64,000 bases of DNA. It comes from Caldicellulosiruptor morganii. Lineage in GTDB: Bacteria > Bacillota > Thermoanaerobacteria > Caldicellulosiruptorales > Caldicellulosiruptoraceae. Below are positions 10,847-20,899 of this stretch, piece after piece; position 1 is the first letter of the stretch; each line of letters opens with the position of its first letter. A model generated the notes under the pieces. That model did not search any database. It saw only the letters and a program-made list of their open reading frames with translations, and had not been told where the DNA came from. Made by a program: the position numbers and the translations under genes. Location: contig NZ_CP113865.1 of assembly GCF_026810225.1 (NCBI RefSeq), positions 1,074,001-1,138,000 of the forward strand, written 5' to 3'.

Positions 10847-11278
10847 ATGTATGTAAAGCAGATTTCTGTATTTTTAGAGAACAAATCAGGAAGACTTGCT
10901 GAGGTGACCAGTGTTTTAGGAAAACATGAAATTGATATTTCGGCTCTGTCAATTGCAGATACTACAGATTTTGGTATTTTAAGATTGATTGTTAACAAAC
11001 CTGATTTAGCTCTTCAGGTCTTAAAAGAAAATGGATTTACAGTTTCTGCTACAGATGTAATTGCTATAGCTGTTGAAGACAAACCAGGTGGTCTTGCTAA
11101 GGTGCTCGATATTTTGTATAAAAACGATATAGGTATTGAGTACATGTATGCTTTTGTTGGGAAAGTAGCTGATGAAGCTCTTGTAATCTTGAAGGTTGAA
11201 AATGCTGAAGAGGCAGTGAATATTTTAAAAGAAAACGGTGTTAAGATTCTGTCAGCAGATGAGGTTTACTCTTTGTAA
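10847..11278 (+). CDS. Tandem ACT-domain protein
   Basis: A 143-residue protein made of two ACT domains (about residues 1-68 and 70-140), the fold used for binding amino acids. It has no catalytic domain. Genes of this type commonly follow paaK/ior clusters. It probably senses an aromatic amino acid and acts on a neighbour, but no partner can be named from sequence. AGGAGG lies before the ATG. Confidence 0.88.
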   Translation: MYVKQISVFLENKSGRLAEVTSVLGKHEIDISALSIADTTDFGILRLIVNKPDLALQVLKENGFTVSATDVIAIAVEDKPGGLAKVLDILYKNDIGIEYMYAFVGKVADEALVILKVENAEEAVNILKENGVKILSADEVYSL

Positions 11279-11308
11279 AAATTTCCTTTATTACAGTTAA
11301 TATGGAAA

Positions 11309-11345
11309 GGCAGAAGGGGATGGGACTCCTTCTGCCTTGTTTTGT
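11309..11345 (+). terminator. Terminator of the paaK-ior operon
   Basis: GGCAGAAGG (11309-11317) pairs with CCTTCTGCC (11328-11336), followed by TTGTTTTG. It lies directly against the 3' end of the converging spore-protein gene. Confidence 0.85.
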
Positions 11346-11541
11346 TATTGCTGATTTTTAACTCTATTTTGATAGTCCTGAATCATCTTTTTAACCATAT
11401 ATCCTCCTACAGTTCCTGCTTGTTTTGCGGTAATGTTTGGATTGTAATTATCAAGTGTTACGCCAACTTCCTGAGCTGTTTCTTGTTTTAATTTATCCAG
11501 CTGAGGAGCTGCTTCTGGAACAAGCCTTTTTTTCTTGGCAT
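11345..11541 (-). pseudogene. Alpha/beta-type small acid-soluble spore protein, frame broken at an A7 tract
   Basis: The minus strand encodes a clear DNA-binding spore protein of the SASP alpha/beta family: a body starting RLVPEAAPQLDKLKQE and ending after AKQAGTVGGYMVKKMIQDY. The only suitable start, ATG at 11541-11539 with GGAGG 8 bp upstream, reads MPRKK and then meets stop codons in the wrong frame. An eighth A in the tract at 11527-11533 would restore one continuous gene of about 65 residues. Either the gene is broken, a base was missed in sequencing, or slippage on A7 makes the protein. The family identification itself is firm. Confidence 0.85.
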
Positions 11542-11708
11542 AAATTTTTCCTCCTTTTTGGTTGAGACATTTTGAGATTTTTCAATATTAATTTGTTCTG
11601 ATTTTGTACGAAATATTAAGAAAAAAATGGAACCTTATGATATTATAATTCCATGAACAAAATGCTATAATAAAGCTTGTTAAATAAAAATTTTGAGGGG
11701 GATAAGAC

Positions 11709-13124
11709 TTGGAAAATAGAGGTATTTATTATATAGATTTTGGTACTCAGGCACACTTTGTTGAAGAGATTGAAAAGATGAATTCAGAATATTACTTTAA
11801 GAATCGAAGAAATAGAATGTATCACATAATAACATATGGTTGTCAAATGAATGTCCATGATTCTGAGAAATTGGCAGGAATGCTTAATGCTATGGGATAT
11901 ATTGAAACTCAAAATATAGAAGAAGCAGATCTTATAATTTTCAACACATGCGCTGTTCGCGAGCATGCTGAGTCAAGAGTATATGGTAATATTGGACCTT
12001 TGAAGAAGTTAAAAGATAAAAAACCGGATTTAATAATAGGTGTATGCGGATGTATGCCTCAGCAAGTTGAAGTTGCGCAAAAACTTGCCAGGTTATTTCC
12101 ATTTTTGGATATTATATTTGGTACAAAAAGTCTTCATAGATTTCCTCAGCTTTTGTACAAAGCAATTACTGAACATAAAACTGTAATTGATGTTGCAGAG
12201 GATGAGGATGTGGTTGCTGAAGGCATTCCAACTGCAAGAAAAGAAGGTGTCAGTGCGTTTGTGAATATAATCTATGGTTGCAATAACTTTTGTTCCTATT
12301 GTATTGTGCCCTATGTAAGGGGGAGAGAAAGGAGTAGAAGACCCGAAGAGATTCTATTTGAGATTGAGCAGCTTGCAGCAAATGGCGTAAAAGAGGTAAC
12401 ACTACTGGGGCAGAATGTGAACTCATATGGTAAAGATTTACCCGATGGAATTCCGTTTCACAAACTTCTTGAAAAAGTAAATGATATCAATGGTATTGAG
12501 AGAATAAGGTTTGTGACATCACATCCAAAAGATTTGTTGGATGATTTGATTTATGCAATGAGAGATTTGGAGAAGGTTTGTGAACATATACACTTACCGG
12601 TACAGTCAGGTTCAACAAGGATTTTAAAAGAGATGAACAGGCACTATACAAAGGAGGATTACCTGAAGCTTGTTGAAAAGCTAAAAAACAATATTCCTGA
12701 TATAGCAATTACAACAGACATTATTGTAGGATTTCCAGGAGAAACAGAAGAAGATTTCGAAGATACGCTGGATGTAGTCAAAAAAGTTGAATTTGATTCT
12801 GCATTTACCTTTATGTATTCAAAGCGTAGAGGTACAAGAGCAGCGCAGATGCCAAACCAGGTACCTGATGAAGTAAAGCGTGAAAGGTTCCAGAGACTTT
12901 TGAAATTGGTAGAGGAGATTGCTTTAAAAAAGAATAAGCAAATGCTTGGTAACACATATGAAATTCTAATAGATGGGTATGCCAAGAAGAATAATTTGCT
13001 TGTGGGAAGAACAAGGACAAATAAAGTAGTAAATGTGAAATGCTCCGAGGATTTTATGTACAAATTTGTAAATGTAAGAATTTTGGAAGCTACAGAGCAC
13101 TGGCTTTATGGTGAGGTGATTTAG
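11709..13124 (+). CDS. miaB: tRNA-2-methylthio-N6-dimethylallyladenosine synthase
   Basis: Radical SAM methylthiotransferase that adds the methylthio group to i6A37 of tRNA. The 471 residues show the N-terminal UPF0004 domain with its three cluster cysteines (YGCQMN, NTCAVRE, CGCMPQ), the radical SAM motif CNNFCSYC and a C-terminal TRAM domain. The start is TTG with GAGGGGG upstream; an in-frame ATG lies further in at 11778. miaA, which makes its substrate, lies downstream after mutS and mutL. Confidence 0.95.
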   Translation: MENRGIYYIDFGTQAHFVEEIEKMNSEYYFKNRRNRMYHIITYGCQMNVHDSEKLAGMLNAMGYIETQNIEEADLIIFNTCAVREHAESRVYGNIGPLKKLKDKKPDLIIGVCGCMPQQVEVAQKLARLFPFLDIIFGTKSLHRFPQLLYKAITEHKTVIDVAEDEDVVAEGIPTARKEGVSAFVNIIYGCNNFCSYCIVPYVRGRERSRRPEEILFEIEQLAANGVKEVTLLGQNVNSYGKDLPDGIPFHKLLEKVNDINGIERIRFVTSHPKDLLDDLIYAMRDLEKVCEHIHLPVQSGSTRILKEMNRHYTKEDYLKLVEKLKNNIPDIAITTDIIVGFPGETEEDFEDTLDVVKKVEFDSAFTFMYSKRRGTRAAQMPNQVPDEVKRERFQRLLKLVEEIALKKNKQMLGNTYEILIDGYAKKNNLLVGRTRTNKVVNVKCSEDFMYKFVNVRILEATEHWLYGEVI

Positions 13125-13127
13125 ATC

Positions 13128-15719
13128 ATGCAAGAGCTTACCCCCATGATGCAGCAGTATATGGAAATAAAACAGAAGGTAAAAGACTGCATTTTGTTTT
13201 TCAGACTTGGAGACTTTTATGAAATGTTCTTTGACGATGCAATAGTTGCCTCAAAGGAACTGGAAATAGCCCTGACTGCAAGAGATTGCGGAAACAATGA
13301 GAAAGCACCCATGTGTGGTGTTCCTTACCATTCCGCTCATAGTTACATTGCAAAACTTATTGAAAAGGGATACAAAGTGGCTATTTGTGAGCAGGTAGAA
13401 GATCCAAAACTTGCAAAAGGTGTTGTCAAACGTGAGATTACAAGAATTATCACACCGGGTACATTTATTGATGAGAATTTTAGCAGATCTAATAACTTTA
13501 TCTGCTGTGTGACAGAGGTGGAAAATGGTTTTGCCTTAACCTTTGTAGATATTTCAACAGGTGAGATGTATGCCTGTCTGGTTGAAAATGATACTCAGAA
13601 GTTGATAAACGAAATTAGTAAATATACTCCCAACGAAATTCTGGTATCTTTATCAGAACCAGACATATATGAAGTTTTAAAGAGGAATTATAACACCTTT
13701 ATTCAAAGAGTAAACTTTATTGATATTGATAAATGTTACGAATTAATAAATACACATATCCAGATTGCTACTGTTGATGATACAATAGCGCTTTCTGTTG
13801 GCAATCTTTTAAACTATTTGGTTGAAACACAAAAAATCTCTTTCAATTATATAAAGAAGTTTGAGTTTTACAAAATTCAGAACTATCTCCAAATTGATTT
13901 TAACACAAGAAGAAATTTGGAACTTACAGAAAGCATTATCACGCGTTCTAAAAAAAATAGCCTTCTTGGAATTTTAGATCAAGCAAAGACATCGATGGGC
14001 TCAAGACTGATAAAAAAATGGCTTGAAAGACCTTTAATTGATGTTGTAGAGATAAATAGAAGGCTTGATGCGGTTGAAGAACTATATAATAATTTTACGC
14101 TTCTGGTGCAGATTGAAGAACTGTTAGATGGGATATATGATATTGAAAGACTTTCTTCAAAATTTGCTTATAAAAGCATAAATGCTAAAGATTTAATCAG
14201 TTTAAAAAAATCAATAGAGGTTTTACCCAGATTAAAAGAGCTTCTGAGCAAATTTAGTTCTAATTTGTTAAAAGAGCTCTGCAGCAATCTTGATACATTG
14301 GATGATGTATATGAGCTTATTCATTCATCAATAGATGAAAATGCATCTGTGAGCTTGAAAGAGGGAGGAATTATAAAAGAGGGCTATGACGAGGATGTAG
14401 ATAGGCTCAGGAATATTTCAAAAAATAGCAAAGAACTTCTAATTCAATACGAGGAGAAAGAAAGAAATTTAACAGGTATCAAAAATCTGAAAATAGGTTA
14501 TAATAAAGTTTTTGGATACTATATTGAAGTGACCAAATCTAACTATTCTCTTGTTCCAGAACGATATATAAGAAAACAAACTCTTGCAAACGCAGAAAGA
14601 TATGTTACAGAAGAGCTTAAGAAGTTAGAAGATGAAATTGTAAATGCAGAACAAAAACTTATTGATCTTGAGTACCAGCTTTTTTGTGAAATAAGAGACA
14701 GAGTAGAAAGTCAGATAGATAGAATCCAGAAAACTGCAAGCTGTATAACTATAATTGACGCTCTTTGTTCATTTGCTCGTGTTGCAATTGACAACAGGTA
14801 CACAAAACCAGCTGTTTATTTGGGAGATAGAATCTTTATAAAAAATGGCCGGCATCCTGTTGTAGAAAAGATGATAGGACATAGCAATTTTGTTCCTAAT
14901 GATACAGAACTTGATAGCAACCAGAACAGGGTTTTAATAATAACAGGTCCTAACATGGCAGGCAAATCTACATACATGCGTCAGGTAGCACTGATTGTCA
15001 TAATGGCACAGATGGGCTGTTTTGTACCTGCTGAAGAGGCACAGATTGGTATAGTTGATAAAATTTTTTCGCGAATTGGGGCATCCGATGATATTTCATC
15101 TGGTCAGAGCACTTTTATGGTTGAGATGAGTGAAGTTGCAAACATTTTGAAAAATGCAACCTCCAAAAGCCTTATAATATTTGACGAGGTGGGAAGAGGA
15201 ACCAGCACATACGATGGACTTTCAATTGCCTGGGCTGTTTTGGAATATGTTGCTGATAAAACCAGGATAGGAGCAAAGACCCTCTTTGCAACTCATTATC
15301 ATGAGCTTACTGAACTTGAAGATAAAATTCCGGGGGTGAAAAATTACAGGGTTGATGTTAAGGAGGAAGGTAAAAATATTATCTTTTTGAGAAAGATTGT
15401 GAGAGGTGGCTGTGATTCAAGCTATGGTATTCATGTTGCGAGACTTGCTGGTATTCCTGAGGAGGTTTTACAAAGGGCAGAGCAAATACTAAAAAAGCTT
15501 GAAGAAGCTGATATAAACCGTAAAGAGGCAAAGAAGTTGAGAAGGGAAATAAAAAGAGAGTTTACCGAGCAGATTGAATTTTTCTCATACAAGAAAGATG
15601 AGATAATAGAGAAGATTGAAAACATTGACATTTTAAATATAACCCCAATTCAGGCGCTAAACATTTTAAGTGAGCTCAAGCATGAAATAATTAAAGCAAA
15701 AGAGAGGCAGCTATTATGA
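13128..15719 (+). CDS. mutS: DNA mismatch repair protein MutS
   Basis: Recognises mispaired bases and starts repair. The 863-residue length is standard. The N-terminal mismatch-binding domain carries the GDFYEMF motif (Phe-X-Glu wedge) near residue 30, and the C-terminal ATPase has Walker A GPNMAGKST near residue 606. The start is 3 bp after miaB, and its end overlaps mutL by 4 bp. Confidence 0.97.
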   Translation: MQELTPMMQQYMEIKQKVKDCILFFRLGDFYEMFFDDAIVASKELEIALTARDCGNNEKAPMCGVPYHSAHSYIAKLIEKGYKVAICEQVEDPKLAKGVVKREITRIITPGTFIDENFSRSNNFICCVTEVENGFALTFVDISTGEMYACLVENDTQKLINEISKYTPNEILVSLSEPDIYEVLKRNYNTFIQRVNFIDIDKCYELINTHIQIATVDDTIALSVGNLLNYLVETQKISFNYIKKFEFYKIQNYLQIDFNTRRNLELTESIITRSKKNSLLGILDQAKTSMGSRLIKKWLERPLIDVVEINRRLDAVEELYNNFTLLVQIEELLDGIYDIERLSSKFAYKSINAKDLISLKKSIEVLPRLKELLSKFSSNLLKELCSNLDTLDDVYELIHSSIDENASVSLKEGGIIKEGYDEDVDRLRNISKNSKELLIQYEEKERNLTGIKNLKIGYNKVFGYYIEVTKSNYSLVPERYIRKQTLANAERYVTEELKKLEDEIVNAEQKLIDLEYQLFCEIRDRVESQIDRIQKTASCITIIDALCSFARVAIDNRYTKPAVYLGDRIFIKNGRHPVVEKMIGHSNFVPNDTELDSNQNRVLIITGPNMAGKSTYMRQVALIVIMAQMGCFVPAEEAQIGIVDKIFSRIGASDDISSGQSTFMVEMSEVANILKNATSKSLIIFDEVGRGTSTYDGLSIAWAVLEYVADKTRIGAKTLFATHYHELTELEDKIPGVKNYRVDVKEEGKNIIFLRKIVRGGCDSSYGIHVARLAGIPEEVLQRAEQILKKLEEADINRKEAKKLRREIKREFTEQIEFFSYKKDEIIEKIENIDILNITPIQALNILSELKHEIIKAKERQLL

Positions 15720-17515
15720 GAGAGCTAAATAAGTTATCTGAAGAAATTGCTCATATTCTGGCGGCTGGAGAAGTTGTTGAAAGACCTGCTTCATGTGTGA
15801 AGGAAGTTATTGAAAATTCTATTGATGCAGGGGCAAGTTTTATAGATATTAAATTGGAAAAAGGCGGTATTAAAAAAATTGAGGTTTATGATAATGGCAA
15901 AGGTATTCATCCAGAGGATATAAAATATGTGTTTGAAAGACATACAACAAGCAAGATAAAAACAGTGGATGACATTTTTAAAATTAAAACGATGGGTTTT
16001 AGAGGAGAGGCACTCTGTGCAATCTCAAGTGTCTCAAAAGTCACTCTAATTTCAAGACATTATCAGCAGGACCAGGGTTACATGGTAAAGGTTGAGGGAG
16101 GAAAAGTTAATTCAAAAACAGTATATCCTTTTGAGAAGGGTACAAAAATAATTATTGAAGATCTTTTTTTCAACACACCGGCAAGATTAAAGTTTTTAAA
16201 GTCACCTTCTGTTGAACAAAAGTACTGTGCAGAGGTTGCGGAAAAGATAGCCATCTGCTATCCGGAGATTTCCTTTAGAATGCAAGTTGATAACAAAAGG
16301 CAACTTTTCACCCCCGGTGATGGTAAGGTAGAATCTGCAGTTGCCTCAGTTTTTGGGACAGATATTTTAAAGAGTCTGATTGATTTTCATCAAGAAGAGC
16401 CAGGATTGAAAGTGTGGGGATATTTTGCAAATCCAGTGTTAAGTAAATCAACAAGAAGCGGTTACTACTTTTATGTCAACAGGAGGTTTATAAGAAGTAA
16501 GCTTCTTTCCAGCTGTATTGATGAGGTTTTTAAAAATTCGATTTTAACTGGTAGATTTCCTATAATATTCTTATTTATAGAAATAGACCCATCCGACATT
16601 GATGTTAATGTACATCCTACAAAGCTTGAGATAAAATTCAAAGATGAAAGATTTGTTTACAACACCGTATATAAAGCAATTTCAAAAGTGCTTCAGTCAG
16701 AAAAGATAATTCCCAAACCTGATTTGAATAATATTTATTCGCATCAGGATAAGCAGGAAAGTGAAAGTAAAAAAACTTCTTTGCCCTTTATTTATGAAGA
16801 ACATAACTTTGAGAAAAATTCTTTTGAAAATTTAAGTGAGTTTTTAAAAATAGAAGAACAGCTTGATTTTTCTGAATTAGAACCGAAGCAGTGCACAGAG
16901 AATGTTATAAATATATTTTCAAAAACTTTTGAATTAGAAACCTACAAAATAGTTGGATATGCTTTTGATACCTACATTATTGTGGAAAAAGATGAAAGTC
17001 TTTATTTGATTGATCAGCATGCTGTTCATGAAAGAAGATTGTTTGAACTTTTTAAAGAAGAGGTAATTCAGAATAAAATTCAAAGACAGATGTTGCTTTC
17101 TCCGGTTATAGTTGATCTACCTCCTTCTCAAAAAGAATTTGTTCTTGAGAATGCTCAGTTTTTTGAAAGACTTGGTTTTGAAGTAGGTGATTTTGGGAAA
17201 AATGAGATAATAGTGAGAACAGTTCCCGTTTTGATTAAAAATTTGGCCGATAGGTATCTTATCTTTGATATAGTTGAAATGCTGTACAATGAATCCATTT
17301 CAGCAGGTCTTGTACAAATTTCAGAAGAACTGCTAAAAGAGATTGCTTGCAAAGCGGCTGTTAAAGGTAATATGAATATTTCTGACCTTGAAAAAGAAGA
17401 GATAGTAAAGCTTGTTCTTGTTGAAAAAAGGATTTTTCATTGCCCTCATGGAAGACCGGTGGTTGTTGAAATTCCTAAAAAAGACATAGAGAAGATGTTT
17501 AAAAGAATTGTTTAA
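15716..17515 (+). CDS. mutL: DNA mismatch repair protein MutL
   Basis: GHKL ATPase and mismatch-repair matchmaker. The 599-residue protein shows ENSIDAGA, DNGKG and GFRGEAL in the N-terminal domain. The C-terminal domain has DQHAVHERRLFE near residue 431, matching the DQHA-x2-E-x4-E endonuclease motif, so it likely nicks DNA itself, as in bacteria lacking MutH. The start codon overlaps the mutS stop (ATGAG). Confidence 0.96.
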   Translation: MRELNKLSEEIAHILAAGEVVERPASCVKEVIENSIDAGASFIDIKLEKGGIKKIEVYDNGKGIHPEDIKYVFERHTTSKIKTVDDIFKIKTMGFRGEALCAISSVSKVTLISRHYQQDQGYMVKVEGGKVNSKTVYPFEKGTKIIIEDLFFNTPARLKFLKSPSVEQKYCAEVAEKIAICYPEISFRMQVDNKRQLFTPGDGKVESAVASVFGTDILKSLIDFHQEEPGLKVWGYFANPVLSKSTRSGYYFYVNRRFIRSKLLSSCIDEVFKNSILTGRFPIIFLFIEIDPSDIDVNVHPTKLEIKFKDERFVYNTVYKAISKVLQSEKIIPKPDLNNIYSHQDKQESESKKTSLPFIYEEHNFEKNSFENLSEFLKIEEQLDFSELEPKQCTENVINIFSKTFELETYKIVGYAFDTYIIVEKDESLYLIDQHAVHERRLFELFKEEVIQNKIQRQMLLSPVIVDLPPSQKEFVLENAQFFERLGFEVGDFGKNEIIVRTVPVLIKNLADRYLIFDIVEMLYNESISAGLVQISEELLKEIACKAAVKGNMNISDLEKEEIVKLVLVEKRIFHCPHGRPVVVEIPKKDIEKMFKRIV

Positions 17516-17551
17516 TAAAAAATTTTTCAAGGAAAAGGTGAATCTTAGAAG

Positions 17552-18490
17552 ATGCAAAAGATTCCTTTGATAGTAATTGCAGGTCTGACTGCAACCGGGA
17601 AAACGGATGTTGCAATTGAGCTTGCCCAAATGATAGATGGTGAAATTGTCTCTGCAGATTCTATGTGTGTTTACAAGTATATGGACATAGGGACTGCTAA
17701 GCCAACAAAAGAACAAAGAGAAATGGTGAAGCATTATATAATCGATGTTGTTTACCCCGATGAGGATTACAATGTAGCTCTGTTCCAGAGGGATGCTACA
17801 AAAGCAATAGAAGAAATTTACCAGAAAGGCAAGATACCCCTTCTTGTCGGGGGTACAGGGTTTTATATAAAATCGGTTGTGGATGAAATAGAGTTTCCAG
17901 AAATGGGGGACTCAAAGGAAATACGTCAAAAACTTTACAAGGAGCTTGAAGAAAAGGGTAACATGTACCTTTACGAAATGCTCAAAAATATTGATGATAA
18001 AGCTGCACAGACCGTTCATCCGAATAATGTAAAAAGAGTTATAAGATATTTAGAAATTTACTTTCTCACCGGCAGGAAACCTACTGATTTTCTGGATAAG
18101 GTGAGAAAGAGAGGCTCTGAAAGGTATAATATATTGCCCTTGTGTTTTGTTATGGAAAGGACTGCCCTGCGTGAGAGGATTGATGCAAGGGTTGAGAAAA
18201 TGTTTAAAATAGGGCTTGTGGATGAGGTAAAGATGCTGCTTGAAATGGGATATTCAAAGGATTTAAAATCTATGCAGGGGCTTGGATATAAGCAGGTTAT
18301 ACCATACATTGAAGGGAAAATTACCTTGGATGAAGCAAAGGAGGATCTGAAGATCAGAACAAGGCAGTTTGCAAAAAGACAAAGTATTTGGTTTAAATAC
18401 CAGGGGAATTTTATATATTTGGATGTGGGGAACCTTGAATTTAAAGAAGTTGTGAAAAAATGTTTTGAACTTTGCAAAAGTGTGGTATAA
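17552..18490 (+). CDS. miaA: tRNA dimethylallyltransferase
   Basis: Transfers a dimethylallyl group to A37 of tRNAs reading UNN codons, giving the substrate for MiaB. The 312-residue protein begins with the P-loop GLTATGKT and has the SADSMCVYKYMDIGTAKP segment conserved in the family. AAAGGTGAA precedes the ATG. A probable hfq promoter sits at its 3' end. Confidence 0.96.
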   Translation: MQKIPLIVIAGLTATGKTDVAIELAQMIDGEIVSADSMCVYKYMDIGTAKPTKEQREMVKHYIIDVVYPDEDYNVALFQRDATKAIEEIYQKGKIPLLVGGTGFYIKSVVDEIEFPEMGDSKEIRQKLYKELEEKGNMYLYEMLKNIDDKAAQTVHPNNVKRVIRYLEIYFLTGRKPTDFLDKVRKRGSERYNILPLCFVMERTALRERIDARVEKMFKIGLVDEVKMLLEMGYSKDLKSMQGLGYKQVIPYIEGKITLDEAKEDLKIRTRQFAKRQSIWFKYQGNFIYLDVGNLEFKEVVKKCFELCKSVV

Positions 18491-18491
18491 T
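18463..18491 (+). promoter_or_regulatory. Possible hfq promoter
   Basis: TATAAT at 18486-18491 has the weak -35 TTTTGA 17 bp upstream (18463-18468), inside the miaA end. The -10 is good, the -35 is poor. Confidence 0.4.
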
Positions 18492-18554
18492 TTAAGAAAA
18501 ACATATAAAAATTATAATATAAAAAACTTTTAAGTTTGGGGAGGAATACATAAA

Positions 18555-18827
18555 GTGGCAAAAGGAAATTTGAATTTGCAGGATTTATTTTTGAACCAGC
18601 TCAGAAAAGAAAAGGTTAATGTTACAATCTTTCTACTGAGCGGTGTCCAAATAAAAGGGACTATCAAAGGTTTTGATAATTTTACCCTGGTAGTGGAAAC
18701 AGACAATAATAAACAAATGCTCATTTACAAACATGCAATTTCCACAATTCTTCCATCAAAACCAGTAAACTACATGACTCAAATGCAAAATTCGCAAACA
18801 CAAAATGCCACCCAGCAAGACAAATAA
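18555..18827 (+). CDS. hfq: RNA chaperone Hfq
   Basis: Hexameric Sm-like protein that binds small RNAs and mRNAs. The 90-residue protein carries the Sm1 region (residues about 8-55, including [13 protein letters not shown] and the GFDNFTL segment) and the Sm2 motif YKHAIS. A short Gln/Asn-rich tail follows. The start is GTG with GGGGAGGAA upstream. Position after miaA matches the usual order. Confidence 0.96.
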   Translation: MAKGNLNLQDLFLNQLRKEKVNVTIFLLSGVQIKGTIKGFDNFTLVVETDNNKQMLIYKHAISTILPSKPVNYMTQMQNSQTQNATQQDK

Positions 18828-18860
18828 TCAAAGCCTGAAGTCAGAATAACAGCAGTTGAG

Positions 18861-18906
18861 GAAAGCTCATGAACAAAGAGGTTTCATGAGCTTTCTTTAA
18901 TTTTTT
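18861..18906 (+). terminator. Terminator after hfq
   Basis: GAAAGCTCATGAA (18861-18873) pairs with TTCATGAGCTTTC (18883-18895), then TTTAATTTTTT. Confidence 0.85.
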
Positions 18907-18948
18907 GAATAAAAATTGGTGCACTAAAAAGGAAGGGTGTGACAGGAT

Positions 18949-20223
18949 TTGCAATTTGATTTTGAAGCTCTGAAAAGATTTTATAACTTTGATATAAAGC
19001 TTTTGACACTGGCGCAGCAAACAATTAAAAGTGTAGAAGAGGTTTTTAAAAAAATAGAAAGAATAAAATCTTACAATCAATTAAAAATCTTAAATGCATT
19101 TCACAAAAATAAGCTTTCTTACACTCATTTGAACAAGACAGATGGTTATGGATATTCAGATAGTGGAAGAGAGGTCATTGAAAAAATATATTCAGATGTA
19201 TTTGGCTCTGAGGATTCACTTGTTAGAATCCAGTTTATATCAGGTACTCAGGCAATTTCAACCATGTTATTTGGTGTTTTGCGTCCAGGTGATTTGCTTT
19301 TATCTATAAGCGGCAGACCTTATGATACTTTACAAAAAGTAATTGGGATAAAAAAGGGAGGTTACGGGAATCTTATTGAGTTTGGTATAGGATATGAAGA
19401 GGTGGATCTTAAAGAAAACAACTTTGATTATGAGCAAATTGAGAACCTTTTAAGAAAACAAAAAGTGAAAGCAGTTTTTATACAGCGTTCAAGAGGATAT
19501 TCTTTAAGGGAATCAATCTCTATAGAAAAAATAGGACAGGTAACACAATTTATAAAAAACATAAGTCCTGACACAATTGTTATTGTGGACAACTGTTATG
19601 GTGAGTTTGTAGAGGAGAAAGAACCAACAGAGGTTGGAGCAGATTTAATGGCAGGATCGCTTATTAAAAATCCAGGCGGAACCATTGCATCCTGTGGTGG
19701 TTATATTGCGGGGAAAAAAGATCTGATAGAGATGTGCGCAGATAGACTCAACACAACCGGTATGGGTAAAGATGTAGGACCCTCCTTGGGGTTTAACAGA
19801 GAAATATTACAGGGACTTTTATTTGCTCCGCACATTGTTGCCGAGAGTTTAAAGGTTGCAGTTTTTACAGCATACATTATGGAAACCCTGGGCTATGAAG
19901 TTTTACCACGGTACAATGAATATAGAACAGACATAATTCAGTCAATTGTATTTAAAGATGAAGAAAAACTAATTAAATTCTGCCAGGGAATTCAGAAAGG
20001 CTGCCCGGTTGACAGTAACGTTTTGCCCGAGCCCTGGGATATGCCAGGGTATTCACACAAAGTGATAATGGCAGCGGGCGGTTTTGTTCAGGGGACATCA
20101 TTGGAACTTTCATGTGATGCGCCAGTTCGTGAACCTTTTGTTGCATATCTTCAAGGAAGTTCCTCATTTGAGATAGGAGTGGTGGGAGTACTAAGGGCTA
20201 TTGAAATGATCAGGAGGATGTAA
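18949..20223 (+). CDS. PLP-dependent C-S lyase-like protein (YnbB / methionine gamma-lyase family)
   Basis: A 424-residue fold-type I PLP protein of the family often labelled aluminium-resistance or methionine gamma-lyase-like. Visible family features are RIQFISGTQAIS, the segment VDNCYGEFVEEKEP and the likely PLP-lysine region AGSLIKNPGG. The true substrate is not established for this family. The start is TTG (GGAAGGG upstream, spacing a little long). The order hfq, this gene, lexA is as in Bacillus (ynbB). Confidence 0.8.
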   Translation: MQFDFEALKRFYNFDIKLLTLAQQTIKSVEEVFKKIERIKSYNQLKILNAFHKNKLSYTHLNKTDGYGYSDSGREVIEKIYSDVFGSEDSLVRIQFISGTQAISTMLFGVLRPGDLLLSISGRPYDTLQKVIGIKKGGYGNLIEFGIGYEEVDLKENNFDYEQIENLLRKQKVKAVFIQRSRGYSLRESISIEKIGQVTQFIKNISPDTIVIVDNCYGEFVEEKEPTEVGADLMAGSLIKNPGGTIASCGGYIAGKKDLIEMCADRLNTTGMGKDVGPSLGFNREILQGLLFAPHIVAESLKVAVFTAYIMETLGYEVLPRYNEYRTDIIQSIVFKDEEKLIKFCQGIQKGCPVDSNVLPEPWDMPGYSHKVIMAAGGFVQGTSLELSCDAPVREPFVAYLQGSSSFEIGVVGVLRAIEMIRRM

Positions 20224-20227
20224 AGAT

Positions 20228-20836
20228 TTACATCCTCCTGAAAAGTCCTATCACTTTTCCAAGTATCTTTACGTCCTTTACAATTATAGGTTCCATTGCT
20301 TTGTTTTCAGGTTGAAGTCTTATGTGGTCGCTTTCTTTAAAAAATCTTTTTACAGTTGCTTCATCATCAATTAAAGCAACAACAATATCTCCATTTTCAG
20401 CTACATTTTGTCTTCTTACAATTATAATATCATTGTCAAAAATTCCAGCATCAATCATACTATCACCTTTTACTCTTAACAAAAACGCATCTTCTGTTCC
20501 CACAAGGTCGTAAGGAAGAGTTAGAGTATCCTCTATATTTTCAACAGCCAAAATAGGTTCACCTGCAGTGACTTTACCAACAAGAGGAAGCTGAACCATG
20601 TTTCTGTTGGTATAAAAATCATCATCAACAATCTCAATGGCTCTTGGCTTTGAGGAGTCACGTCTGATATAACCTTTTTTCTCCAAACGAGTCAGATGTC
20701 CGTGAACGGTTGAGGTTGATTTCAAGCCTGTTGCTTCACATATTTCTCTAACAGCTGGGGGATATCCCTTTTCTTTGATTCTCTTTTTTATGAATTCCAG
20801 TATTTCTTGCTGTTTTTTTGTAAGCTGCTTCTTCAT
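20228..20836 (-). CDS. lexA: SOS repressor LexA
   Basis: Represses DNA-damage genes until RecA filaments trigger self-cleavage. The 202-residue protein has a winged-helix domain (1-70) and an S24 peptidase domain with the cleavage pair Ala91-Gly92, catalytic Ser126 (GDSM) and Lys163. The frame stays open for 78 codons further upstream, but that part crosses the promoter and is not LexA-like; ATG at 20836 with AAAGGGGAAA upstream is the start. A probable LexA box overlaps its own -35. Confidence 0.96.
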   Translation of the reverse strand: MKKQLTKKQQEILEFIKKRIKEKGYPPAVREICEATGLKSTSTVHGHLTRLEKKGYIRRDSSKPRAIEIVDDDFYTNRNMVQLPLVGKVTAGEPILAVENIEDTLTLPYDLVGTEDAFLLRVKGDSMIDAGIFDNDIIIVRRQNVAENGDIVVALIDDEATVKRFFKESDHIRLQPENKAMEPIIVKDVKILGKVIGLFRRM

Positions 20837-20870
20837 TAAATTTCCCCTTTTCAATTTAATTTTTAAGTAA

Positions 20871-20899
20871 ATTATAGCATAAAAACATATATTCTTCAA
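20871..20899 (-). promoter_or_regulatory. lexA promoter
   Basis: On the minus strand TTGAAG (complement of 20894-20899) and TATAAT (complement of 20871-20876) are exactly 17 bp apart. Confidence 0.75.
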
